Virus record (IMG/VR): IMGVR_UViG_3300032401_000027
Span: 1 to 40,893 of that record
Strand: one strand, 5' to 3'
DNA: 40,893 bases
Origin: a virus
This document shows positions 14,288 through 22,153 of the stretch, in pieces (the stretch's first letter is position 1; each line of letters opens with the position of its first letter). The notes beneath the pieces were generated by a model, which saw only the letters and a list, made by a program, of their open reading frames with translations, was not told where the DNA came from and made no database searches. Made by a program: the position numbers and the translations under genes.

Positions 14288-16098
14288 AAGTTATTATAGA
14301 TATAGAAGCAGACAGTTTAACACCTACTAAAATCTGGTGTATTGTTTGTTTAGATATATCTACAAATAACTTACATGAATTTTATGGAGAAACTTTAAAA
14401 GACTTTAAAGATTTTTCTAAACAGGTAGAGAAGTTTATAGCACATAATGGAATTTGTTATGATATTCCAGTGTTAAATAGACTTTTAGATTGTGACATTA
14501 AACTAAGTAAAGTTGTGGATACTTTAATATTGTCTAGGTTGTTTAATGTCACTAGAACAGGAGGTCATAGTTTACGAAACTTTGGTCAGTTATTTAGATT
14601 TCCTAAGCAAGAGTTTGAAGACTTTAGTAAGTTTAGTGTAGAGATGCTAAAGTATTGTAGACAGGATGTTCTATTAACTAAAAAAGTATATGACTTCCTG
14701 TTAGTTGAAGGAGAAGGGTTTAGTCCAGATTGTATTCAGATTGAACATTCTATACAACACATTTTACAGAAGCAAAAAGAGAATGGGTTTTATTTAGACC
14801 AAGAGAAAGCTTTAAAACTTAGAGAAGATTGTTTATCTCTAATGAAAGAAATAGAGTTTGAAGTAGAACAAACTTTTAAACCTAAGATTTCATTAGTTAG
14901 AACTGTTAAGCCTAAGTATAAAGCTAATGGTACTATGTCAACTGTAGGACTAAATAGATTTGAGAACCCTTTAGAAGCAGTAGGTGGAGAGTTTAGTCTT
15001 ATTCAATACACTCCATTTAATATGTCTTCTCCTAAGCAAGTTGTAGAAAGAATGTATGGATATGGTTGGAAACCTGTAGTGTTTAATAACCCTTCTCCTA
15101 CTATGAAGAAGCAAGGAATTAAAAGAGGCTCTCCTAAAGTTTGTGTAGAGAACATTAATACGTTACCTGATACAGCCCCTAAAGCAGCTAAACGTATAGG
15201 GACTTATCTAATGTGTTCTAATAGAGCAAACTTAGTAGAACAATGGTTTAGTTCTTTAGGTTCGGATGGAAGAGTACATGGTGATGTTATAGGTTTAGGA
15301 GCTAATACACATCGTATGGCTCACATTAGACCTAACATGGGTAATGTACCTTCATTAACTTTAGATGATGATGGTCACCCTAAGCTAGGTTTAGAAGGTA
15401 GGTTTGGTTTTGAATGTAGAGATTGTTTTACAGTCAAAGACCCTACTAATAGAACTTTAATTGGTGTAGATGCTAAAGCTATTCAACTTAGAATCCTAGC
15501 ACATTATGTAAACAATAAAGAGTTTACAGATGCTATGATAAATGGGGATATACATCAGTTTAATAGAGAAGCTTTAGGGCTAGGTTCTGTTACTAATGGA
15601 AGAGCTATAGCTAAGACCTTCATCTATGCGTTCCTTTTAGGTGCTGGAGACCCTAAATTAGGTTCTATAGTAGGAGGTACTAAATGGGACGGAATTGCTC
15701 TTAGAGCCAAGTTTATGGACAGTGTAACAGGGTTAAAAGAAATTAAACTACAGAATGAAAGAGATGCTAAGAGAGGTTACTTTAAAGGTTTAGATGGAAG
15801 GAAACTTCCTATTAAATCGGCTCACTTTGCTTTATCTTCTTACTTGCAAGGAGGTGAGGCTGTGATAATGAAAGCTGCTTATATTGAATGGTACAATAAA
15901 ATATTAAAACAAAAACTAGATGCTAAAGGTGTAGCTATCGTACATGATGAATTTCAGATAGATAGTTTAAAGTCAGATGCAGAAGAAGTTAGTAAGATAG
16001 TTGTACAATCAATAAGAAATACTACTAAAACATTTAAACTAAACTGTCCTATGGATGGTGAATCTAAATTAGGTTTAACTTGGGCAGGGACACATTAG
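14284..16098 (+). CDS. Family A DNA polymerase with 3'-5' exonuclease (T7-like)
   Basis: Replicative polymerase. The exonuclease domain is intact: DIEAD (D6, E8), NGICYD (N55, D60) and YCRQD (Y124, D128). Polymerase motif A is GVDAKAIQLRILAHY (D396). Motif B is RAIAKTFIYAFLLGAG (R440, K444, Y448). Motif C is VHDEFQ (H554, D555, E556). The residue equivalent to E. coli Phe762 is Tyr (Y448), the T7-like state, which is linked to lytic phages. Length 604 is shorter than T7 gp5 (704), mainly between the exonuclease and fingers. The start overlaps the preceding stop (ATGA). Confidence 0.96.
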   Translation: MKVIIDIEADSLTPTKIWCIVCLDISTNNLHEFYGETLKDFKDFSKQVEKFIAHNGICYDIPVLNRLLDCDIKLSKVVDTLILSRLFNVTRTGGHSLRNFGQLFRFPKQEFEDFSKFSVEMLKYCRQDVLLTKKVYDFLLVEGEGFSPDCIQIEHSIQHILQKQKENGFYLDQEKALKLREDCLSLMKEIEFEVEQTFKPKISLVRTVKPKYKANGTMSTVGLNRFENPLEAVGGEFSLIQYTPFNMSSPKQVVERMYGYGWKPVVFNNPSPTMKKQGIKRGSPKVCVENINTLPDTAPKAAKRIGTYLMCSNRANLVEQWFSSLGSDGRVHGDVIGLGANTHRMAHIRPNMGNVPSLTLDDDGHPKLGLEGRFGFECRDCFTVKDPTNRTLIGVDAKAIQLRILAHYVNNKEFTDAMINGDIHQFNREALGLGSVTNGRAIAKTFIYAFLLGAGDPKLGSIVGGTKWDGIALRAKFMDSVTGLKEIKLQNERDAKRGYFKGLDGRKLPIKSAHFALSSYLQGGEAVIMKAAYIEWYNKILKQKLDAKGVAIVHDEFQIDSLKSDAEEVSKIVVQSIRNTTKTFKLNCPMDGESKLGLTWAGTH

Positions 16099-16101
16099 TA
16101 A

Positions 16102-16299
16102 ATGAAATTAATAGTCATATTATTATTACTAACTGCCTGTGATTTTCCTAATAGAGGGGATGATGTTAGTTATGCTTCATACGATTATGCCTATGAAGTC
16201 GCTAAACATGAATGTGAAAGTAAAGCTAACCAAAGTCTGTATGATTGTTTAAAAGAAATGGATTTTGATAATAATGATTTAATAATAAAAGAAGAATAA
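16102..16299 (+). CDS. Small predicted lipoprotein, 65 aa
   Basis: MKLIVILLLLTAC: a short hydrophobic signal ending in a lipobox (L-T-A-C, Cys at residue 13). A polar, acidic 52-residue mature part follows, with two more Cys (CESKANQSLYDC). It starts three bases after the polymerase stop. An early-region phage lipoprotein could act in superinfection exclusion, as T5 Llp does, or as a spanin-like protein; context favours the former weakly. The lipobox implies a host that processes lipoproteins. Confidence 0.65.
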   Translation: MKLIVILLLLTACDFPNRGDDVSYASYDYAYEVAKHECESKANQSLYDCLKEMDFDNNDLIIKEE

Positions 16300-16322
16300 G
16301 AATCCCTTTCGAGGGTTGATTA

Positions 16323-16425
16323 GGGTGGTGTCGTATTAATTTAAATGATGCTAGCGAAAATAGAACCCGATTAAGTTAGAGTCGGAGGTAAGGGTTTAAG
16401 TCCCTTATACGATTTAACACCACCC
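16323..16425 (+). ncRNA. tRNA-like structured RNA with extended closing helix
   Basis: GGGTGGTG (16323-16330) pairs with CACCACCC (16418-16425), and the next six bases (16331-16336) pair with 16407-16412 across a 5-base bulge. Inside is a T-arm lookalike (AAGGG, loop TTTAAGT, CCCTT at 16390-16406) directly beside the acceptor-like stem, as in tRNA. There is also a CCGATT/AGTCGG hairpin with loop AAGTTAG. That loop lacks U33, and the region between acceptor and hairpin is 30 bases, too long for a normal D arm. There is no CCA end. Confidence 0.45.
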
Positions 16426-16433
16426 TTTAACAT

Positions 16434-16517
16434 GGGCAATTATACAGCTAAAGACGCTGTTCGGACTGTAAATCCGCTGTGAAAACTGGATAGGAGCGTT
16501 ACCTATATTGCCCACCA
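16434..16517 (+). tRNA. tRNA(Tyr)-like, anticodon GUA, unusual D and T loops
   Basis: A complete cloverleaf. Acceptor GGGCAAT (16434-16440) pairs with ATTGCCC (16507-16513), then A and encoded CCA (16515-16517). D stem ACAGC/GCTGT; anticodon stem CGGA/TCCG with loop CTGTAAA (GTA at 16468-16470, Tyr); a 13-base variable region; T stem ATAGG/CCTAT. The D loop (TAAAGAC) has no GG pair, and the T loop (AGCGTTA) lacks the T-T-C-R-A pattern, so the usual elbow contacts are absent. It is either a divergent tRNA or a tRNA mimic. Confidence 0.65.
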
Positions 16518-16544
16518 AAAAAAAATGAGGAGTTAAGAAAGAAG

Positions 16545-16573
16545 TTGACATTAGACTAAACTTACTATATAAT
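16545..16573 (+). promoter_or_regulatory. Consensus sigma70 promoter
   Basis: Perfect TTGACA (16545-16550), 17-bp spacer, perfect TATAAT (16568-16573). It lies 28 bases after the tRNA-like CCA end and drives the SSB gene and probably the genes down to 20481. Confidence 0.88.
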
Positions 16574-16617
16574 ACTAAAATAAACAAACCTAAATTTAAA
16601 TTAAAGGAGACTACACA

Positions 16618-17094
16618 ATGGCAATAATTAGAGGAAAGGCTTACTGGACACACATAGCTGCACCTAACAATAAAGGTAAATTCCCTTCAAATAAATATGA
16701 AATAGTAATACAAGAACTAGACCCTAAATCTATAGCAGTTATTAAAGAGTTAGGTATGGGTAAGTATATTAAACCTATTGCCCCTGAAAACCCAGCTAAA
16801 GGTTTTAAAGTTAAACTAAAAAATAAGAATAGACCTTTGATGGTTAATACTAAGAAAGTACCTTACCCAGAAGATACATTAGTAGGTAATGGTAGTCAGG
16901 TTATTTGTCAAATAGGTACTTACACAAGTGAATGGGGTACATTTATTAACTGGACTAAGATGATGGTTGAGAAACTTGTAGAGTTTCAAGACGATAGTAA
17001 TTGGGAAGAGTTTGAAGAAGAAGGTGTTGTAGATGCAGATGATAGTAATCCTTTTCATGGATTAGAAGATGATAAGTTTGCAGCTATTGATTAA
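16618..17094 (+). CDS. Single-stranded DNA-binding protein (T7 gp2.5-like)
   Basis: Begins MAIIRGKAYWTHIAAPNNKGKFPSNKYEI-like; the short tract through FPSNKYEI and the later VICQIGTYTSEWGTFINWTKMMVEKLVEF strand match phage gp2.5-type OB-fold SSBs. The last 35 residues are strongly acidic (EEFEEEGVVDADDSN ... LEDDKFAAID), as expected for the tail that recruits polymerase and helicase. It has its own perfect promoter and an AAAGGAG site, consistent with high demand for SSB. The family is called by layout and charge pattern, not by a catalytic signature. Confidence 0.8.
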   Translation: MAIIRGKAYWTHIAAPNNKGKFPSNKYEIVIQELDPKSIAVIKELGMGKYIKPIAPENPAKGFKVKLKNKNRPLMVNTKKVPYPEDTLVGNGSQVICQIGTYTSEWGTFINWTKMMVEKLVEFQDDSNWEEFEEEGVVDADDSNPFHGLEDDKFAAID

Positions 17095-17110
17095 TTTTAT
17101 AGGTTTAATT

Positions 17111-17290
17111 ATGTCTAACACTCCAATATTTTTATTTACTACTTGTGTTCTAGCAGGTCTTCTATATTGTTTTGCTATTTGGATGATATTAACGGCTAGT
17201 GAAAACACCTATTTAAAGAAACAGAAAGAACTATACTATAGTTGTTTTAAAGATAATTTAACATTAAAAGATTGCCTAGTAAAGGAATAG
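17111..17290 (+). CDS. Small membrane protein, 59 aa
   Basis: ATG 17111 (AGG upstream) is preferred to the longer frame from 17069, which overlaps the SSB. One hydrophobic helix (about residues 6-27, FLFTTCVLAGLLYCFAIWMIL), then a polar tail with two Cys (YYSCFKDNLTLKDCLVKE). Its topology and Cys-spaced tail recall the mature part of the lipoprotein at 16102. No family recognised; the product is likely in the inner membrane. Confidence 0.55.
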   Translation: MSNTPIFLFTTCVLAGLLYCFAIWMILTASENTYLKKQKELYYSCFKDNLTLKDCLVKE

Positions 17291-17292
17291 TA

Positions 17293-18144
17293 ATGAAAAC
17301 CATTGACACTTTAGTAGAAGATATTTATTCTATCTTTGATACAGGTATTGAAATCCCTGATGTTCTAATTGAAGAACTTGGTAACAATATTTCAAAGACT
17401 ATCAAAGAGAGACTATTGTCTTATAAAACAAAGAAAGAGTCTTACCTTAGACCTAGTAACTTAGGTAAAAAAGATAGACAACTTTACTATGAATTAAATA
17501 ATTATAAACAAGAAGAACTGATACCTTCTACTAAAATCAAGTTTTTATATGGTGATATATTAGAGCAATTACTTTTAATGTTTGTTAAACTATCTGGACA
17601 TACAGTTACAGGTGAACAAGATAAACTAAGTATTGATGGAGTAGAAGGAAGTAGAGATTGTGTTATTGATGGTGTAACTATAGACATTAAATCTGCTTCC
17701 TCTTATTCATTTAATAAGTTTGTAGATGGGAGTATTAGGACTAATGATGCCTTTGGTTACATTACACAATTAAGTTATTACACTCAAGGAGATACTAATA
17801 CTAACCAAGATGAAGCTGCTTTCTTAGTAATTGATAAAGTTACTGGTAAGATTTGTTTATCTAAGATTGATTTCTTAGATATAGTCGATGTTAAAGAAAG
17901 AATAAAAGAAATTAGAAAGTCTACTAATAACCTTAATGAGCCTCCTCCTAAGTGTTATGAGGATGTTGCTGTAGGTACATCAGGTAACAGAAAGTTATCT
18001 ATGATGTGCTTCTATTGCCCTTTTAAAGAAGAGTGTTGGAAAGATAGTAATGATGGTAAAGGTTTAAGAAAGTTTAAATATTCTACAGGCATTGAATACT
18101 TTACTCATGTAGAAAAAGAACCTAAAGTTGAGGAAATAATATGA
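17293..18144 (+). CDS. PD-(D/E)XK exonuclease
   Basis: ATG 17293 with AAAGGA upstream is the likely start (283 residues). The nuclease core shows GDILEQ (E91), GSRD (D122) and IDIKSAS (D131, K133), the order of Cas4/RecB-type PD-(D/E)XK enzymes. A C-terminal Cys cluster (MMCFYCPFKEECW plus an earlier PPKC) may hold a metal or Fe-S centre, although no N-terminal Cys partner is evident. In this position it probably does the job of T7 gp6, degrading host DNA and removing primers. It overlaps the next gene by 4 bases. Confidence 0.8.
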   Translation: MKTIDTLVEDIYSIFDTGIEIPDVLIEELGNNISKTIKERLLSYKTKKESYLRPSNLGKKDRQLYYELNNYKQEELIPSTKIKFLYGDILEQLLLMFVKLSGHTVTGEQDKLSIDGVEGSRDCVIDGVTIDIKSASSYSFNKFVDGSIRTNDAFGYITQLSYYTQGDTNTNQDEAAFLVIDKVTGKICLSKIDFLDIVDVKERIKEIRKSTNNLNEPPPKCYEDVAVGTSGNRKLSMMCFYCPFKEECWKDSNDGKGLRKFKYSTGIEYFTHVEKEPKVEEII

Positions 18145-18344
18145 TACAAAAAAATATTAATGAAGACATAAGTGTAATAGTCAGTGAATCTGATGGGTGG
18201 TTTATGGCTACAAGTCCACAGATGCCTGAATTAATTATCTGTAATAGAGATATTAATGTGCTTCATAAAATAATGCCAGAATGTATAAAAATTCTATATA
18301 AAGTTAATCATTGTAAAGATGTAAATGTTGAAGAGATAATATGA
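18141..18344 (+). CDS. HicB-like / DUF1902-like small protein, 67 aa
   Basis: ISVIVSESDGWFMATSPQMPELIICNRDINVLHKIM resembles the HicB/DUF1902 fold: beta strands, an A-x-S-P-x-x-P-x-L segment, then a helix. No HicA toxin and no DNA-binding domain accompany it, so it is an orphan domain rather than a toxin-antitoxin pair. It is linked to both neighbours by ATGA overlaps within the nuclease operon. Confidence 0.5.
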   Translation: MIQKNINEDISVIVSESDGWFMATSPQMPELIICNRDINVLHKIMPECIKILYKVNHCKDVNVEEII

Positions 18345-18685
18345 TACCAAGTTCAGCTAAACAGAAGGGCAGAAAGTTTCAGCAATTTATTAGGGACTTA
18401 ATTCTTAAATACTTTAAGGAATTAGAACCAGATGATTGTAGAAGTACAAGTATGGGAGCAGGAGGCGAAGATGTACTATTATCCCCTAGAGCTAGGAAGC
18501 TGTTACCTATTTCTATTGAATGTAAACACAGAAAATCTTTTTCAGTATATTCTATTTATGAACAAGCACAAAGTAACGCTGGAAAATATGAACCAGTTGT
18601 TTTCCTAAAAGGTAATCATAAACAACCATTAGCAATAGTTGATGCGGAATACTTAATTAAATTAATGAGAAAAGTAAATGAATAA
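18341..18685 (+). CDS. Holliday-junction-resolvase-like nuclease, 114 aa
   Basis: Small PD-(D/E)XK nuclease. An N-terminal KGRKFQQFIRDLI helix, GGED (D44), IECKHRK (E60, K62) and a downstream Gln-containing helix (YEQAQSNAGK) follow the Hjc/VRR-type layout. It would resolve branched DNA during replication and packaging, the task of T7 gp3. Coupled by overlaps to the genes on both sides. Confidence 0.7.
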   Translation: MIPSSAKQKGRKFQQFIRDLILKYFKELEPDDCRSTSMGAGGEDVLLSPRARKLLPISIECKHRKSFSVYSIYEQAQSNAGKYEPVVFLKGNHKQPLAIVDAEYLIKLMRKVNE

Positions 18686-19463
18686 AATACATTTAGTAAT
18701 TCCAGATAGTCATGCTAAACCTAATGTTTCTAATAATAGGTTTGATTTATTAGGGAGGTTAATAGTAGATTTAAAACCAGATGTTATTATAAACATAGGT
18801 GACATGGCAGATATGGAATCTTTATGTATGTACGATGTAGGTAAAAAATCATTTGAAGGTAGAAGATACAAGAAAGATATTGAAGCTGTTATAGATGCTC
18901 AAGAGAAAATGTTTTATTATTTAAATGAATATAATGATAAACAAAGAAGACTAAAACAAAAACAATACAAACCTGAATTACATTTCTGTTTAGGTAACCA
19001 TGAAGAAAGAATTAATAGAGTTGTAGAATTACAACCACAGTTAGAAGAAACAATAAGTATAAAGGATTTAAGATATGAGGAATTTGGTTGGACACTACAT
19101 CCATTTAAGTCACCTGTGGCTATTGATGGTATTTTATACAGTCATTACTTCACCTCTGGTATTATGGGGAAAGCTATCTCTTCTGTACACACGGCTTACA
19201 CCTTACTTCAAAAGAAACACCAAAGCTGCACCCAAGGACACTCACACCTCTTAGACTATTGTACATTAACTACAGGTGAAGGTAAGAAGTTACAAGGGTT
19301 ATCTTGTGGAAGTTTCTTAGAGAAAGACCAGTTTGAAAGTTATGCTGGCGTAGAGTCTAATCAAATGTGGTGGAGAGGCTTAATAGTAAAACATATAACT
19401 ACTAATGGTTATGATTTAGAAACAATATCAATAGAAAGATTAGAGGAGATTTATGGAAATTGA
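18678..19463 (+). CDS. Calcineurin-like metallophosphoesterase
   Basis: Classic metal-binding motifs in order: IPDSH (D10, H12), NIGDMAD (G41, D42), LGNHEER (about residue 111) and a late GHSH (about residue 197). Length 261 suits a single-domain enzyme. Such phosphoesterases are common in marine podoviruses near nucleases; the substrate (DNA end, nucleotide or phosphoprotein) is not set by sequence. It overlaps the resolvase and the next gene by 8 and 11 bases. Confidence 0.88.
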   Translation: MNKIHLVIPDSHAKPNVSNNRFDLLGRLIVDLKPDVIINIGDMADMESLCMYDVGKKSFEGRRYKKDIEAVIDAQEKMFYYLNEYNDKQRRLKQKQYKPELHFCLGNHEERINRVVELQPQLEETISIKDLRYEEFGWTLHPFKSPVAIDGILYSHYFTSGIMGKAISSVHTAYTLLQKKHQSCTQGHSHLLDYCTLTTGEGKKLQGLSCGSFLEKDQFESYAGVESNQMWWRGLIVKHITTNGYDLETISIERLEEIYGN

Positions 19464-19644
19464 CAGAATAATAGAAGACCTAGAAGAGCAAATAGCTCTA
19501 GGTAAAAGTATAAAAGAAGAAGTAGATGTTTTGTTTCTTACAAGGAGGGACTATGATACTTATAGAAAATATATAGATAGCCTACCTGCTCCTAGAGTAA
19601 GCGGTAAGTATAAAGGAATTAAAATAGAGATAATGAAATTATGA
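19453..19644 (+). CDS. Hypothetical protein, 63 aa
   Basis: An N-terminal acidic helix (IDRIIEDLEEQIALGKSIKEEVDVL) followed by a short TRRDYDTYRKYIDSLPAPRV segment and a small beta end. It overlaps the phosphoesterase and thyX (4 bases), hence cotranslated. No family recognised. Confidence 0.6.
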   Translation: MEIDRIIEDLEEQIALGKSIKEEVDVLFLTRRDYDTYRKYIDSLPAPRVSGKYKGIKIEIMKL

Positions 19645-20267
19645 AAGTAGAATATGTAGACCACTTAGGAAATGATTTATCTGTAGTTAATGCAGCTAGA
19701 GTTTCCTTTAGTAAAGTATCAGAAACATTAGAAGAGAAAGATGAGAAGCTAATTAAATACTTAGCTAAACATAAACACTGGACTCCTTTTGCTCATACAG
19801 CTATTACACTTAGAATCACTGCCCCGATTCCTATAAGGACTCAATGCTTTAAACACAAGCAAGGTTTTGTAGAGAATGAAGTAAGTAGAAGGTATGTGTC
19901 TTATACTCCAGAAGTGTTTAACCCTGTATGGAGACATAGTAGTAGAAATAAGAAACAAGGTTCTTCAGGTAAGATGGAAGGTACTAGACTTGTTCAAGAA
20001 ATATATGATGAGTCTGTAGAGAAAGCTATAGAAGCTTATATTCTTTTAATTGGTTTTGGAGTATGTGAGGAACAAGCTAGGTTTGTTTTACCTCAAGGTG
20101 TTTATACTGAGTGGGTATGGACAGGTTCTCTAGCTGCTTATGCTAGGTTCTATTCTTTAAGGTCTAAAGAAGATGCACAATTAGAAATACAAGAATTAGC
20201 AAAACAAATAGGAGATATAATTAAACTTTTATTTCCTGTATCATGGGAGGCACTAACAAATGAGTAA
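19641..20267 (+). CDS. thyX: Flavin-dependent thymidylate synthase
   Basis: Makes dTMP from dUMP with FAD, NADPH and methylene-tetrahydrofolate. The ThyX signature appears at residues 71-84 as KHKQGFVENEVSRR; the usual RHR is KHK here, while N79, E80, S82 and R84 are kept. The C-terminal EEQARFVLPQGVYTEWVWTGSL block is typical. Length 208 is normal. Together with nrdA/nrdB it supplies deoxynucleotides for an AT-rich genome. It ends in an overlap with the MazG-like gene. Confidence 0.95.
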   Translation: MKVEYVDHLGNDLSVVNAARVSFSKVSETLEEKDEKLIKYLAKHKHWTPFAHTAITLRITAPIPIRTQCFKHKQGFVENEVSRRYVSYTPEVFNPVWRHSSRNKKQGSSGKMEGTRLVQEIYDESVEKAIEAYILLIGFGVCEEQARFVLPQGVYTEWVWTGSLAAYARFYSLRSKEDAQLEIQELAKQIGDIIKLLFPVSWEALTNE

Positions 20268-20481
20268 ACAACTAGAACTATTTGAAACTATTCAATTACC
20301 TGAATGTCCTATTGCAGGGGAGTTAATGAAAACAGTTAAAGCTAGAGCAGATAAAGGTATGGAAACCTATGAAACTACTCTAGCTGGTAATCCTGCTTCT
20401 ACTAAAGAATGGATAGACCATACTATAGAAGAGTTATTAGATGCTGCTAATTACCTTTTGCGGTTGAAGAAGAATCTTTAA
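20260..20481 (+). CDS. MazG-like nucleotide pyrophosphohydrolase domain, 73 aa
   Basis: Short helical protein with KGMETYETTLAGNPASTKEWIDHTIEELLDAANYLLRL. The EEL-x-D helix fits all-alpha NTP pyrophosphatase (MazG-like) proteins found in phages. It could trim dUTP or ppGpp, but the assignment rests on one helix. Its 3' end overlaps the end of the leftward internal virion protein by 35 bases. Confidence 0.5.
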   Translation: MSKQLELFETIQLPECPIAGELMKTVKARADKGMETYETTLAGNPASTKEWIDHTIEELLDAANYLLRLKKNL

Positions 20482-22153
20482 TCCCTAATAAATATTTTTT
20501 ATAAGCTTCAAAAGATACAGCCCTATTAGAGTGATACGGAAAAAAGGTTTCTAAATCTCTTAATAGGGCATCAGCTACTGGATTACCTGCCTTATTAGTA
20601 GCTTCATTATAGTTTAAATTTTTTATTCCTATCTTACTAAATATAGTTTCTACATACTGTATTCTCTCATCAGCAATCTTCTGTAGCTTACCAGATGTCA
20701 TACTATCCTGATTTAGTTTAACTAAAGCGTTCTTCATTTGAGGTCTATTAAAAAGATTAGAAAACTTCACAATATCTTCTTCCCCATTTCCTAAATCATT
20801 AGAAGCTTTAACCAGCACTCCTAAAGAGTTAGTGATACCCACTCTATGTTCAGGAGTAGTAGTGTCAAAGGCTTTTAAACCTTCCTTCAAAGTAGCTTCT
20901 GCTGCTTTAAATACTCCTTTTTGTTCTTTAGGGCTAAATGAATCAAAAGGCTTACCATAAGCAATAGCTTGTGTACTACTATTTAGCAACTGACTATAAG
21001 TAGGTTTTTCACTTTCTCCTGTGTAATCAGTAGTAATAGAAGTTAAAGTTCCACTTGTTGTAAAATCTACTTCTGCTGTATTTAAACCCTCAGAGTCAAA
21101 AGCTATTTTATCAAAAGGTATCCCTGAATTACTTGCAACATAAACAATAGGGTATGCCTTAGCGATAGTCATCTCCCCTTTACTCTGTATAACACTAACA
21201 TTCTTTGAAAGCCTACTTGCTAAATCTTTATCCCCTGTGAATAATTTAGTGAATTTATCCGCTTGGTTTCTAAACTTAGCTTCAAAGTAATCTGCGTCAG
21301 CAGAAGTAAGACCAGCATCTAGAGCTTCTTTCCTTAACTGCATAGCAGAATCTTCAGTACCTTTAATTACAGATTCGTTAAGCATTTGTTCTTCAACTGT
21401 GGTTGCTTTACCTTGGTTGACAGTAGAGGTAAACTCGCCTATTCGGTTTTGTAATACACCTAACTTTTGTTCAGCAAAATTTTCATAGACATGTTTCTCA
21501 AATTCAGTTCTTCTAGCCTCTACTCTTCCCCCCTTATCTACATTGTTAAGTTCTCTTATCTTTAGTTGTTGAGTTAAAGCATCACTTCTTAGTTGATTCT
21601 TTTGGTTAATTAAGCTTATAGTGTATTGTCTTTCTTGCTCTTTTGCACCAAACTCCATCATAGCATCTTGGTCAAAAGTACCATCAGCTTTTCTAGGGGC
21701 AAATCCAGATTGAGCAGCACTATTTATAAACATCTGCTTAGCTTGAGACTGTCTATTCCTTTCTTCTTCAGAATTATACCTAGATGCAGCGTCTATTTGT
21801 GCATTAGCATCAGTACCCCTAATAGTTATACCAATGTTTCTAACTTCAGGGGCTAAGTCTGGGTAAGCTGTGACAACAGAAGTTATATACGCACCATCCC
21901 TTATATCCCCTTCACTAGGCTTTAATGTACCCTGAACAATAGCTTGTTGAGTCTTAGCCATTTGAGCCGCAACCCCTTTAAGCACTTTATTTTGTTGATA
22001 GTCTTTATACTCTGCTGCACCTAACTTAGATAGGGCAGAAACAGCATTGATAGCGGTAGCTAGACCATTGTCTACAGGGTCTCCAGCAACTTGTTTAAAT
22101 ACTTGTTGTGAAGCTTGCGGTGTATCTAGTTGGGTTTGAAATATATTACTCAT
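20447..22153 (-). CDS. Internal virion / ejection protein, 568 aa
   Basis: Last gene of the leftward virion operon. It is mostly helical, Gln/Ala/Lys-rich with long amphipathic stretches (AKQMFINSAAQSGFA, LKIRELNNVDKGGRVEARR) and no enzyme motif. It starts 8 bases before the stop of the 1633-aa gene. Position and composition match ejection proteins of T7-like phages (gp15/gp16 region), but no specific homology is recognised. There is no visible terminator after it; it runs 35 bp into the end of the opposing MazG-like gene. Confidence 0.6.
   Translation of the reverse strand: MSNIFQTQLDTPQASQQVFKQVAGDPVDNGLATAINAVSALSKLGAAEYKDYQQNKVLKGVAAQMAKTQQAIVQGTLKPSEGDIRDGAYITSVVTAYPDLAPEVRNIGITIRGTDANAQIDAASRYNSEEERNRQSQAKQMFINSAAQSGFAPRKADGTFDQDAMMEFGAKEQERQYTISLINQKNQLRSDALTQQLKIRELNNVDKGGRVEARRTEFEKHVYENFAEQKLGVLQNRIGEFTSTVNQGKATTVEEQMLNESVIKGTEDSAMQLRKEALDAGLTSADADYFEAKFRNQADKFTKLFTGDKDLASRLSKNVSVIQSKGEMTIAKAYPIVYVASNSGIPFDKIAFDSEGLNTAEVDFTTSGTLTSITTDYTGESEKPTYSQLLNSSTQAIAYGKPFDSFSPKEQKGVFKAAEATLKEGLKAFDTTTPEHRVGITNSLGVLVKASNDLGNGEEDIVKFSNLFNRPQMKNALVKLNQDSMTSGKLQKIADERIQYVETIFSKIGIKNLNYNEATNKAGNPVADALLRDLETFFPYHSNRAVSFEAYKKYLLGIKDSSSTAKGN

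Noticed and set aside
20482-20530. Terminator between the converging operons
   Set aside because: There is a T-run near 20494, but no stable GC-containing hairpin precedes it; the pairing found (CTTTTG/CAAAAG) is too weak and too far apart.
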